Positions 18,196-25,711 of a DNA stretch of 64,000 bases are shown here, in pieces. Under the pieces are notes generated by a model that saw only the letters and a program-made list of their open reading frames with translations, ran no database searches and was not told the DNA's origin. The number at the start of each line of letters is the position of its first letter. Position 1 is the first letter of the stretch. The position numbers and the translations under genes were made by a program. Source of the stretch: Clostridiaceae bacterium (GTDB lineage Bacteria > Bacillota > Clostridia > Oscillospirales > Acutalibacteraceae); assembly GCA_016296885.1 (NCBI GenBank), contig JAEDHT010000005.1, positions 1 through 64,000 on the forward strand, in the 5' to 3' direction.

Positions 18196-18701
18196 TTTAA
18201 AAAGTCGCTCTGATGGTCGATCTTGCGAAGATTATATCCTGTTTCTGCCAAGTGTGCAATTTTTAAAGCAACTAAGTTAATATCCGTGTGCATAGCTCTT
18301 GCAATTTGCTCAGAGGTATATCCGTATTGATATATATACTCAAGCACCTCGTCAGTATCAAGAAGTATTTCTGCGGCTATGATATTTGCCTCGTATTCCG
18401 GTTTAGTCGCCATATCATAGAGCATAAACTCCTGCAAGGCATTTCCTTTTGCAAGATTTCTATGAAGCTGGTCGTGCCCTATCTCATGGGCACAAACAAT
18501 CCGTTGCATTTGTTCGCCCAAATCTTCATTGATAAAAATAAAACGATTACGCTTTATCACCCGATACATTCCTTTAAGAGGGCCAAAACCAGAACAAAAC
18601 AATACTTCTATACCAAGCTCTTGTGCTATGCGAAACGGATTCCTAGTGCCACAGCGCTTTACAAGATCACTGCCTATTTTAGATAAGGAATAAGAACCCA
18701 T
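18192..18701 (-). CDS. ImmA/IrrE family metallopeptidase
   Basis: The zinc protease motif CAHEIGHDQLH is at residues about 88-98. ImmA-type enzymes cleave a partner XRE repressor to relieve repression after DNA damage or in mobile-element signalling, as in ICEBs1 of Bacillus subtilis. GGAGGTGG lies just upstream of the ATG. The partner repressor gene is directly upstream (62-base gap). The cleavage relation is inferred from this pairing. Confidence 0.87.
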   Translation of the reverse strand: MGSYSLSKIGSDLVKRCGTRNPFRIAQELGIEVLFCSGFGPLKGMYRVIKRNRFIFINEDLGEQMQRIVCAHEIGHDQLHRNLAKGNALQEFMLYDMATKPEYEANIIAAEILLDTDEVLEYIYQYGYTSEQIARAMHTDINLVALKIAHLAETGYNLRKIDHQSDFLK

Positions 18702-18763
18702 AGTTCCACCTCCAATTCGTAGAATAAAACAATTTTGACATAAAAATGCCTTAATATATGTAC

Positions 18764-19183
18764 TTAATCCTGTGGAATATTATTTCGATTGCTTTTTGAA
18801 GCATATTTCTTGTTCTTTTCTTTAGCGATCCAATAAGCATCGTTGAGGGCTTTCATAGCTCCTTCAAGAGCTTCTTCGCTTAGTTTACCACCAGCGAACA
18901 TACCGGTAACTTCACTTACAAGCTCTTCAATATCACGAGCTGCTTTTGTGCCACCTTTTTCATGAGCTTTTATAACATAAGAACCACTGCTTCCAAGCAG
19001 ATATTCAGTTGTGGTGCCTAGTGCATCTGCAATCTTCTGGATAACCTCAATATTTGCGGGCTTTCTATTGCCAAGCTCATAGTTTTGTATAGTACGCGCA
19101 GTAACACCGGCTTTTTGTGCAAGCTCTGCCTGAGTTAGTTTAACTTCTAATCGTCTTTCTTTCAGTCTATCTTTGAATATCAT
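18764..19183 (-). CDS. XRE-family repressor, ImmR-like
   Basis: An N-terminal helix-turn-helix covers residues about 5-60 (LTQAELAQKAGVTARTIQNY). A C-terminal region of about 75 aa follows (EELVSEVTGMFAGGKLSEEA), a conserved arrangement in clostridial XRE proteins. AGAGGTG lies 5 bases before the ATG. The 200-base divergent region upstream contains ACGAAATATCGT twice and CACGAA/TTCGTG half-sites, placed inside the spacers of both divergent promoters, so it probably represses itself and the 87-aa gene at 19389. Confidence 0.85.
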   Translation of the reverse strand: MIFKDRLKERRLEVKLTQAELAQKAGVTARTIQNYELGNRKPANIEVIQKIADALGTTTEYLLGSSGSYVIKAHEKGGTKAARDIEELVSEVTGMFAGGKLSEEALEGAMKALNDAYWIAKEKNKKYASKSNRNNIPQD

Positions 19184-19238
19184 AAGGCACCTCTTTCTAA
19201 TTTTCTATAAACACGAACGCACTTTCCTTTTTATTCTA

Positions 19239-19267
19239 TTGACATGAAATTATGTTCGTGATACACT
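19239..19267 (+). promoter_or_regulatory. Promoter toward the 87-aa gene, with embedded operator half-site
   Basis: TTGACA (19239-19244), a 17-base spacer and TACACT (19262-19267). The half-site TTCGTG lies at 19255-19260, within the spacer. Confidence 0.5.
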
Positions 19268-19279
19268 ATATTCACTGAC

Positions 19280-19323
19280 ACGAAATATCGTTGGTATTAT
19301 TATGATATCATACGAAATATCGT
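19280..19323. promoter_or_regulatory. Twin operators ACGAAATATCGT
   Basis: The 12-mer ACGAAATATCGT, with inverted arms ACGA/TCGT, occurs at 19280-19291 and again at 19312-19323, exactly 32 bases apart (about three helical turns). Related half-sites CACGAA (19212-19217) and TTCGTG (19255-19260) lie nearby. These are the likely binding sites of the XRE repressor. Confidence 0.65.
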
Positions 19324-19330
19324 GTGTCAA
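19302..19330 (-). promoter_or_regulatory. Promoter of immR-immA, autoregulated
   Basis: On the minus strand TTGACA (19325-19330), 17 bases and TATCAT (19302-19307) match 11 of 12 consensus positions. The second copy of the operator fills its spacer. Confidence 0.7.
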
Positions 19331-19388
19331 TAAGGATATAAATACTTGTTAGTATTTCCTTTTAACTTTTTGTGAACGAAGTGAGTTT

Positions 19389-19652
19389 ATGCAAAATATG
19401 CAATGTCAAAAAACATATGTTTCAGTGAATATAGATGTTGACGAAGAAGGAACTCTCCATCCTCGTTTTATCCGATGGCAGAATGGCTCGATATTTAATA
19501 TTGATCGAATTCTGTATAAGTGCCGTGCATCTTCAAACAAAGTTGGAGGTGGCGGTATTCGCTACACTGTAATGATCAAAGGTAAGGAATCTTTCCTTTT
19601 CCATGAAGGTGATAAATGGTTTGTAGAGGCAAAAGTAAGATGTACACTATAG
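19389..19652 (+). CDS. Small conserved protein of 87 aa, unknown
   Basis: The protein contains RFIRWQNGSIFNIDRIL and GGGGIRYTVMIKGKE, a pattern I have seen in short clostridial proteins encoded near UvrX/DinB-type polymerases. I know no function. It is a beta-rich, compact sequence without signal peptide. The ribosome site is modest (GAAGTGAG). It is divergent from the XRE repressor and shares its operators, so it is probably the regulated output of the immR-immA switch. A hairpin terminator follows. Confidence 0.7.
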   Translation: MQNMQCQKTYVSVNIDVDEEGTLHPRFIRWQNGSIFNIDRILYKCRASSNKVGGGGIRYTVMIKGKESFLFHEGDKWFVEAKVRCTL

Positions 19653-19677
19653 CACACTGAGATAATATTCTTATTAA

Positions 19678-19746
19678 GGGCATAAGTTTCTCCATTTAAT
19701 GAGTTCTACGGTTGCTACGATTTTGGAGATTCTTATGCTCTTTTTT
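19678..19746 (+). terminator. Terminator with a 29-base loop
   Basis: GGGCATAAG-TTT-CTCCA (19678-19694) pairs with TGGAG-ATT-CTTATGCTC (19724-19740), followed by TTTTTT. The stem is long and interrupted by a 3-base internal loop; the 29-base apical loop is unusually large. Confidence 0.7.
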
Positions 19747-19805
19747 ATACTTATTTGACACTCTCATCAACAAACAATTGTATTTCAATTTTTAAGCGGA
19801 ATATA

Positions 19806-19834
19806 TTGTCATAATCTAAAAAATGTGTTAAAAT
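19806..19834 (+). promoter_or_regulatory. Promoter of the lipoprotein gene
   Basis: TTGTCA (19806-19811), 17 bases and TAAAAT (19829-19834). The resulting leader to the lipoprotein start would be about 145 bases. Confidence 0.55.
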
Positions 19835-19984
19835 GGAAAAAAATACAACATACTTTGATTTAAATAAATTTCAAACAAAGGTTAGAGAGTACCTTCCCAT
19901 GTAGAATAATCTTAAGAAAATAATTGCAGTTAGACAAGTGTATTAACAAATGAATAAATAAAAATTGATAAAGGAGTATGTAAA

Positions 19985-20398
19985 ATGAAAAGAAGTTTAT
20001 TAGTTTTTTTGACATTGTTGGTAGTTTTGGTTTTTTCAGGATGTTCTAATAAATCAGATATTGTTATAACTGATTATGAAACCGGAAAAACTGCTGTAGA
20101 ATTTAGTTCAAAAGATTACCAGAAAGAAGCTGCTAAAATTACTGATATGATTAATTATTTATCCGATGAAGAAATTGATACAGTAGAAAGCCCGAAATAT
20201 CGTGTGCATTTTATTGATCCCAAAGATTCAAAATATGACATATGGTTCAGTGTTTATGATATAGATAACCGTTTATATGTCCAAATGGTTACCGAAAAAA
20301 TGGGCGAACATTATTCCTCTTTCTATGACAGTTCTGTTAGAGAAGTTACTACTATGACTGTGGATGAGTTTAATAAGATTATATCTAAGGAATATTAA
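19985..20398 (+). CDS. Small lipoprotein, unknown
   Basis: This 137-aa protein has a signal peptide with lipobox FSGC (Cys near residue 20) and so is anchored to the outer face of the membrane. The mature part is about 115 aa, acidic, and looks like a single alpha/beta domain (YRVHFIDPKDSKYDIWFSVY). I do not recognise the family. AAAGGAG lies 8 bases before the ATG. It stands alone with its own promoter. Confidence 0.65.
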   Translation: MKRSLLVFLTLLVVLVFSGCSNKSDIVITDYETGKTAVEFSSKDYQKEAAKITDMINYLSDEEIDTVESPKYRVHFIDPKDSKYDIWFSVYDIDNRLYVQMVTEKMGEHYSSFYDSSVREVTTMTVDEFNKIISKEY

Positions 20399-20827
20399 AA
20401 ATCAATAATTACAAATTAAACACCATCACTAAAGTCTATATCTATTTCGTTATCAACGTTAACAGTTAAAATTTCATATCCATCAAGAGCTTCCATATAA
20501 AAAAAGAAAAAATTGATAAATAAATCAAAAGTAAATGAAAAGGAAGAAGTTAGAATTTAACTTAAGATTGGTAATGTAATAGAACACGGTATAACCTATT
20601 GCAGGCTATACCGTGTTTTTTACCGCTAAATATTTTCGTTAATAAATCTCTTGCATTACCATTTAGCATCGTCAAAATATAATAACGCTTTTCTTTCAAT
20701 CATAATTGATACCTCATCAAATAATTTTGCGTATTTCTACAGAATTTTTTGCTCTAAAATTAATAAAAACCTTGGCACAAATTATTGATCTTCTAATTTT
20801 GTTCTATTTCTGACAAACTCTTACTTT
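20399..20827. other. Intergenic region with a terminator and a possible gene remnant
   Basis: On the minus strand, 20423-20500 reads as a 26-codon frame, MEALDGYEILTVNVDNEID followed by IDFSDGV and a stop. It has no ribosome site and no neighbours, so it may be a gene fragment. The rest holds the terminator at 20583 and AT-rich DNA. I see no intact gene. Confidence 0.35.
20583..20622 (+). terminator. Rho-independent terminator
   Basis: AACACGGTATA (20583-20593) pairs perfectly with TATACCGTGTT (20607-20617), followed by TTTTT. It lies 185 bases after the lipoprotein gene. Confidence 0.75.
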
Positions 20828-22156
20828 TTATTTAGTTATAGCTTTTGTTCGCCACTTGCCGCTTCGCCATCTAAAGAGCATTAGAATTCCTCTGATGACC
20901 TCGTCGGCAGCAATTGCCACCCACAAACCATAAATACCCATACCAAGTACAACGGCAAAAATATAAGAACCCAGGGTGCTGACAAGTATCATAGAAAACA
21001 CCGCACAGATTGTGGGAAAGTACACATCCCCCGCACCTCTTAAACAACCGATAATTACAAGGTTTGTGGTTCTGCCTGCCTCAAGGAAAATATTTATCAT
21101 AAACAGGCTTGCACCCATTGTAATAACAGCCATATCGTCTGTAAAAATACCCATGAGATTTTTACCGAAAACAATACCCAATACGCTTATAGTCATTGTA
21201 ATTGTAAGGGCATAAAGGTAATATCTGTAAGCACGCTTTTTAACTTTTTCAAACTCTTTCGCTCCTACTAAATGCCCCGTAATAATCTGGGATGCCTGCG
21301 AAATCGCCACTGAAAACACGTAGAAAATCATGGTAATATTATGCATATAGGTTTTTGTAATAAGCTCGTCATCTGTCAGACAGTTAAGCACAATCGAGGT
21401 AATAACCACCTGAGAAATATTGTAAAGAAAAGTTTCAAATGCCGAAGGCACACCGATTTTTACAATATTCTTGATGTCTTCCTTGGGAAAAGGTTTTAAA
21501 AGTCTGAAGATAGAAGGCTTCTCCACCTTTTTGAAAAGCGCTATCACAAGGATAACTGTACCTGCAATTCTTGAAAACGTGGTTGCAACTGCAACACCCA
21601 TAACTCCCATTTTCGGAAACCCGAAAAGACCAAGAACCAGTATAACATCCAAAACGGTATTCATAATATTCATACCGAGGGTAACGTACATAGAAATCTG
21701 TGTCATACCGTGGTTACGGATAATTACAGACATTGCAGAAAGCAGGGCCTGCAAGAAAATAAATCCGCCGACTATGGATAGATACTGGGATGCAAACTCA
21801 AGAACATTTCCCTCTGCCCCGATAAAAGAAAGAATAGGCCTGCTGAAAAGCACAAATACTACACTTATTATTGCACCAAAAATCAGATGAAAGGTAATGG
21901 AAAGTGCCGCAATACGCGACGCGTTTCCCCCTTTCTTTGCACCTAAATACTGAGAAATCAGTACAGCACTGGCATTAGAAATCACCGTAAAAACAATTGT
22001 TGTAATGGAAATCGCTTGATTTGCGGTGTTTACCGATGAAGCCGCAAGGTCGTCGAATTTACTTAAAACAAAAACGTCCACAAAGCCTAAGAGCATAAAG
22101 AGCAGAGTCTCTATAAAAATAGGCCATGCCATATTAAAAAGCTTTAATTTTTTCAT
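20828..22156 (-). CDS. MATE-family efflux transporter
   Basis: This 442-aa membrane protein has about twelve hydrophobic segments in two similar halves and matches the MATE/NorM/DinF fold of Na+- or H+-coupled multidrug exporters. Typical segments are AWPIFIETLLFMLLGFVDV at the start and the GVPSAFETFLYNISQ block at mid-length. The substrate is unknown. The ATG (MKKLKLFN) has GAGGTG 5 bases upstream. Its codon use looks slightly more GC-rich than its neighbours, by eye. Confidence 0.9.
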   Translation of the reverse strand: MKKLKLFNMAWPIFIETLLFMLLGFVDVFVLSKFDDLAASSVNTANQAISITTIVFTVISNASAVLISQYLGAKKGGNASRIAALSITFHLIFGAIISVVFVLFSRPILSFIGAEGNVLEFASQYLSIVGGFIFLQALLSAMSVIIRNHGMTQISMYVTLGMNIMNTVLDVILVLGLFGFPKMGVMGVAVATTFSRIAGTVILVIALFKKVEKPSIFRLLKPFPKEDIKNIVKIGVPSAFETFLYNISQVVITSIVLNCLTDDELITKTYMHNITMIFYVFSVAISQASQIITGHLVGAKEFEKVKKRAYRYYLYALTITMTISVLGIVFGKNLMGIFTDDMAVITMGASLFMINIFLEAGRTTNLVIIGCLRGAGDVYFPTICAVFSMILVSTLGSYIFAVVLGMGIYGLWVAIAADEVIRGILMLFRWRSGKWRTKAITK

Positions 22157-22231
22157 AAAGCACCTCACAAAAATCTTCCCTCATTATACACCATAAAAAA
22201 TATTTTACAATAACTCAAATTCTGGCATAAA

Positions 22232-22260
22232 TTGATTTTTCAGGGATACCATTTTATAAT
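22232..22260 (+). promoter_or_regulatory. Sigma-A promoter of the decayed unit
   Basis: TTGATT (22232-22237), 17 bases and TATAAT (22255-22260). An AAGGAG lies about 15 bases downstream. Confidence 0.6.
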
Positions 22261-22283
22261 ATTATAAGGAGCTTTGTTGACTT

Positions 22284-22405
22284 TTGAGTAAAAAAAAATT
22301 CATAACAAACGTTATACCAAGACAAGTGATGTTGAAGTTGCAGGGGTAAGTACATTGATACGGTACAAAAAGTTTTGTACTGCCATGCATATCGTGGCAA
22401 AATGA
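22284..22405 (+). pseudogene. Frameshifted N-terminal gene fragment, perhaps recombinase-like
   Basis: From TTG 22284 the frame reads MSKKKFITNVIPRQ, then ends at 22349. A second frame, offset by one at a nine-A run (22290-22298), reads SDVEVAGVSTLIR then YKKFCTAMHIVAK and stops at 22405. The two halves look like one short or truncated protein broken by slippage in the A run. The DVEVAGVSTLIR phrase reminds me of segments near serine recombinases in Clostridia, but I cannot confirm this. It has a promoter, a ribosome site (AAGGAG 22266-22271) and a downstream terminator. Confidence 0.35.
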
Positions 22406-22431
22406 ACAGCGGAGTGAAGTCACTCCGCTGT
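22406..22431. repeat. Perfect 26-base palindrome
   Basis: ACAGCGGAGTGA (22406-22417) and its exact complement (22420-22431) flank a 2-base centre. There is no T tract, so it is not a standard terminator. Confidence 0.7.
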
Positions 22432-22496
22432 AGTTAGTTAAAAGTTATCTAAAATGTATTACTTTAGATGTCTGTACTCTCTTGGCTTATAAAATC

Positions 22497-22540
22497 CCCC
22501 TATGATAGTTTATTTTATTCTACCATAGGGGCGTCTTTTT
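22497..22540 (+). terminator. Rho-independent terminator
   Basis: CCCCTATGATAG (22497-22508) pairs with CTACCATAGGGG (22520-22531) with one mismatch, followed by a T-rich tract. Confidence 0.8.
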
Positions 22541-22613
22541 TCTATTGTCTCTTTTTTACGGACCTGTGCACTTTGCAAATTGATTTGTAGAGTGATGGTG
22601 TTTTTTAGGATAG

Positions 22614-23222
22614 CTATGAAATGTTGTTGGAGAAATTAATGTGACAAAAACAAAATCTTGGTAATTGCAAAAAAACTTGATGATTTAGAGCAAGGGTTTG
22701 AACTGATTGTGGGTCCCAAAATATGCCAATATTTGGCGGTGAAAAGGTAAAGCATACAAATGCAATTATCCAAATCAGTGCTAAAATTGCTGATGCAACC
22801 TCTAATTTGGGATTTGTGTAAATACATGATGTCTGGATAGTATAGCTTATGAAATTGGCAAATATAACGTCTGATATAAATATAATAATATTAATAAAAC
22901 CAAGCTCTGCCCCGGTGATTCCACTTAACGTATAAAACAAAGCTACAATTAGTATCATGCCTGCTATTGTACCCAACACCTTAGAGCTTATAAAGCAATT
23001 TCCTTTGTTCTTTGCAAAAAAATATTCAAAAATTGAAAATAGAATCATCGGAAAAAATATCAGCTTAAGATGCTCCCATGTACTCTCATTCACAGCACTA
23101 AACGCACCTACAATTTTGTTACCGCCACTCAAATCATAGGTAAAATGAAGCAATGTTCCAAGCAATATGGTAAAAACTGCTGATATGATAGATCGTACCC
23201 TGATGCTGTTATTATTGATTAT
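22614..23222 (-). CDS. DUF6512-like membrane protein with no canonical start codon
   Basis: Five or so hydrophobic segments and the motif FTYDLSGGNKIVGAFSAVNES mark this as DUF6512-like, a family of unknown function. The conserved region begins about 20 residues before the first usable TTG (23165). Reading back in frame to the preceding stop, the only codon at the right distance (5-6 bases) from the GGGAGAG ribosome site is ATA 23222 (I-I-N-N-N-S-I-R-V). So either ATA is used or an ATG has mutated. The C-terminus (QSVQTLALNHQVFLQLPRF) also looks unlike a tidy family ending, and the gene may be decaying. Confidence 0.55.
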   Translation of the reverse strand: MINNNSIRVRSIISAVFTILLGTLLHFTYDLSGGNKIVGAFSAVNESTWEHLKLIFFPMILFSIFEYFFAKNKGNCFISSKVLGTIAGMILIVALFYTLSGITGAELGFINIIIFISDVIFANFISYTIQTSCIYTNPKLEVASAILALIWIIAFVCFTFSPPNIGIFWDPQSVQTLALNHQVFLQLPRFCFCHINFSNNIS

Positions 23223-23251
23223 ACTCTCTCCCTATCCCCTATTATGTTAAA

Positions 23252-24730
23252 TCAAAGTATAAAGCAGATAAGTCCGTTGCAACCATCGTTTATTATTCGT
23301 TCTACTGTTTCACAGAGCTTACGCCTTGCATCTGATGGCATTCTTGCAAGCTTATTGTGCAAGCCCTCATTGACAAGCTCATGAAGCGATTTGCCAAAAA
23401 TATTAGATTCCCAAATCTTAGATGGATTATCCCTGAACTCCTTAAGGAGATACATAACAAGCTCTTCGCTTTGTTGCTCTGAGCCGACTATTGGAGTTAC
23501 CTCAGTGTTTATGGTGGTCTTCATCATATGTACACTGGGAGCTGATGCCCTAAGTCTTATGCCGTATTTTCCACCCTGACGTATAATCTCAGGTTCATCT
23601 AGAGAAAGCTCATCAACAGTCGGCATTACAATACCATAACCTGTTTCCATAACACTGTCGTAGGCTTCTTTGATTTTGTCGAACTCAGATTTACTTTGAG
23701 CAAGCTTTGTAATACAATCAAATAAGTCTGCCTCGTTACTTATATTAAGCTTTGTCTTCTCGCCAAGCACTTTATAGAAAAGCCCCGGAGCCAGCTCGAA
23801 GGTAAGCCTTGCATTGCCGGTGCTGAGATCTATCCTGTCCGGTCTGCCCAATGTAATATATTCACATTCTGTAACTTTATCACATAAATTTTGTAGCTGT
23901 CTTATCTTTTCAGCAGAAGTGGTAGCGTTCTTCACAGAGGTATAGATGCTTCTTCTAATAGGATGATTTTTTTCTAATCTATTTACCCACGAAGGTATAT
24001 TTATGCTTACCTCCTTGATAGGAAATTCAAACAGAATCTGTGCCAATATTCTTTTAATTTGCTCCTCATCCAGCTCGGTACAGCTAATCGGAATAGCAGG
24101 TACCTGATATTCCATACTTAACTCATCAGCTAGTTTAATAGCATCATCTGAGGTGGGTTCTAAGCAATTTAAAAGAATAATAAATGGTTTATTAATTTTT
24201 TTGAGTTCATCTATCGTCTTTCTCTCTGCAGCACGATATTCTTCAGCAGGAATATCAGCTATACTGCCATCAGTAGTAATAACAAGACCTATAGTAGAAT
24301 GATCTGTGATTACTTTTCTTGTGCCTATCTCAGCGGCCTCGTCAAAAGGTATTTCATCACTGCTCCATGGTGTTTTAACCATTCTGGGCATATCATCTTC
24401 CAAATATCCTGATGCACTTGGCATGACATATCCCACACAATCTATCATACGCACGTTGAAAATTGCATTATCATCAATTTTTACTTCAATCGACTGCTCG
24501 GGTACAAACTTAGGCTCTGTGGTCATTACAGTTTTTCCGGCAGATGATTGAGGAAGCTCATCTATAGCACGCTCACGCTTGTTTTCATCCATAATATTTG
24601 GTATTACAAGCGTATCCATAAACTTTTTTATAAAGGTTGATTTTCCGCTTCTGACAGGGCCTACAACACCTATATAAATACTCCCATCGGTTCTTTCAGC
24701 AATATCTCGATAAATATTTCTTTCTTGCAT
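23252..24730 (-). CDS. spoIVA: Stage IV sporulation protein A (SpoIVA)
   Basis: SpoIVA is an ATPase that polymerises on the mother-cell side of the forespore and forms the basement layer of the coat. The Walker A motif GPVRSGKS is at residues 24-31. The full 492-aa length is typical, and the C-terminus CNGLICFIL resembles the conserved membrane-targeting end. GGCGGAGG precedes the ATG. Its binding partner SipL is encoded at 9702-11228 in the same window. A mother-cell sigma-E promoter is plausible just upstream. Confidence 0.95.
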   Translation of the reverse strand: MQERNIYRDIAERTDGSIYIGVVGPVRSGKSTFIKKFMDTLVIPNIMDENKRERAIDELPQSSAGKTVMTTEPKFVPEQSIEVKIDDNAIFNVRMIDCVGYVMPSASGYLEDDMPRMVKTPWSSDEIPFDEAAEIGTRKVITDHSTIGLVITTDGSIADIPAEEYRAAERKTIDELKKINKPFIILLNCLEPTSDDAIKLADELSMEYQVPAIPISCTELDEEQIKRILAQILFEFPIKEVSINIPSWVNRLEKNHPIRRSIYTSVKNATTSAEKIRQLQNLCDKVTECEYITLGRPDRIDLSTGNARLTFELAPGLFYKVLGEKTKLNISNEADLFDCITKLAQSKSEFDKIKEAYDSVMETGYGIVMPTVDELSLDEPEIIRQGGKYGIRLRASAPSVHMMKTTINTEVTPIVGSEQQSEELVMYLLKEFRDNPSKIWESNIFGKSLHELVNEGLHNKLARMPSDARRKLCETVERIINDGCNGLICFIL

Positions 24731-24769
24731 AGTAAAATCCTCCGCCTTTCAATTGTCATTGTTTGTACC

Positions 24770-24797
24770 AATATATGCGGACAAAAAATACTATATT
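24770..24797 (-). promoter_or_regulatory. Possible sigma-E promoter of spoIVA
   Basis: On the minus strand CATATATT (24770-24777) fits a sigma-E -10 (CATA-rich), with an ATA-rich -35 (24791-24797) 13 bases away. spoIVA is sigma-E dependent in Bacillus. The match is imperfect. Confidence 0.35.
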
Positions 24798-24865
24798 ACA
24801 AAATATAATAAATAATTTAGAAATGGAGACTGTCTATATACAAGACAAAATCTGATAGTATCCAT

Positions 24866-24904
24866 ATAAAAAAGGATATCAAGCTAAAAAAACCGGATAT
24901 CCTT
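24866..24904 (-). terminator. Terminator after the HD-domain gene
   Basis: AAGGATATC (24872-24880) pairs with GATATCCTT (24896-24904). On the minus strand the stem is followed by a run of T at 24866-24873. Confidence 0.6.
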
Positions 24905-24961
24905 AAATATTTCAATATTTTTATGCGCAAGTTAGGCATAAATGTTTGCTTTTCCAACCCA

Positions 24962-25618
24962 TCAGACAAGCTGTTGCTCGTTTATCATAAGCTTAAACTG
25001 TAAACCAAGCTTCTCTGCGGCTTTTCTGCATAAAATCATTCTGTTCATAAATATCTCAAAATAATCCATAACAGAACCATAATGGGTATCAATGTGGAGT
25101 TTTAGCTTGATGGAAGTATATTCTTCGTTTATCTTTAATTCTGATTTTGTAACAGAATAATTCACACGGTCATGTATATCAAATTTGGTTATATCACGAT
25201 TGCGAACACGACTTCTGCGAACATCTGATTTATCAGCTAAAATCAAAGCAGCTGCCAGCTCATTCACAGGCAGGCCTGTACCTTCATCATGGTTGCCAAT
25301 AGCCGTGGTGATTATTGCTATCTCCTCCGCCGGAAAATTCAGTTCGTTAAGTATTCTAAATGCCATAACAGCACCACTCTGGCTGTGTTCTACACGGTTG
25401 ACAAGGTTGCCTATATCATGCAGATAACCAGCAATTTTTGCAAGCTCCACCATTCTCCCTGAAAATCCTAAAGTTTCTAGTATATAACCTGCCATTTCTG
25501 CAACATGGGTAACATGGGCAAAGCTATGCTCGGTATATCCAAGTGCAATCAAAGAAGCATCCGCTTGGGTGATATATGTTTTTACATCTGAATTATTTTT
25601 TATTTGTTCATAGGTCAT
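24962..25618 (-). CDS. HD-domain phosphohydrolase
   Basis: An HD metal-dependent phosphohydrolase domain is visible: HSFAHVTHVAEMAG near residues 32-45, GYLHDIGNL near 65-73 and IGNHDEG near 110. Members cleave phosphate mono- or diesters of nucleotides; the substrate here is unknown. The start ATG (MTYEQIKNN) has GGAGATG nearby; the frame is open further upstream but lacks a second ribosome site. It lies 230 bases upstream of spoIVA behind a terminator, so it is probably a separate unit. Confidence 0.82.
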   Translation of the reverse strand: MTYEQIKNNSDVKTYITQADASLIALGYTEHSFAHVTHVAEMAGYILETLGFSGRMVELAKIAGYLHDIGNLVNRVEHSQSGAVMAFRILNELNFPAEEIAIITTAIGNHDEGTGLPVNELAAALILADKSDVRRSRVRNRDITKFDIHDRVNYSVTKSELKINEEYTSIKLKLHIDTHYGSVMDYFEIFMNRMILCRKAAEKLGLQFKLMINEQQLV

Positions 25619-25711
25619 AATATCATCTCCAAAACCAATTTCAAAATTAAAAAGCATTGTGATAAGTATCATTTCTAATACCTATCACAATAATTAACAT
25701 ATATAATCTTT

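Larger units (their letters stand above)
19653..19984. other. Intergenic region with terminator and promoter
   Basis: These 332 bases hold the long-loop terminator at 19678-19746 and the promoter at 19806-19834. The rest is AT-rich and I see no supported gene. Confidence 0.6.
22157..22613. other. Intergenic region with a decayed short transcript unit
   Basis: The 457 bases between MATE and DUF6512 contain a sigma-A promoter (22232), short broken coding frames (22284-22405), three consecutive hairpins (22363-22380, 22381-22399, 22406-22431) and a strong terminator (22497). I see no intact gene. Confidence 0.6.
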
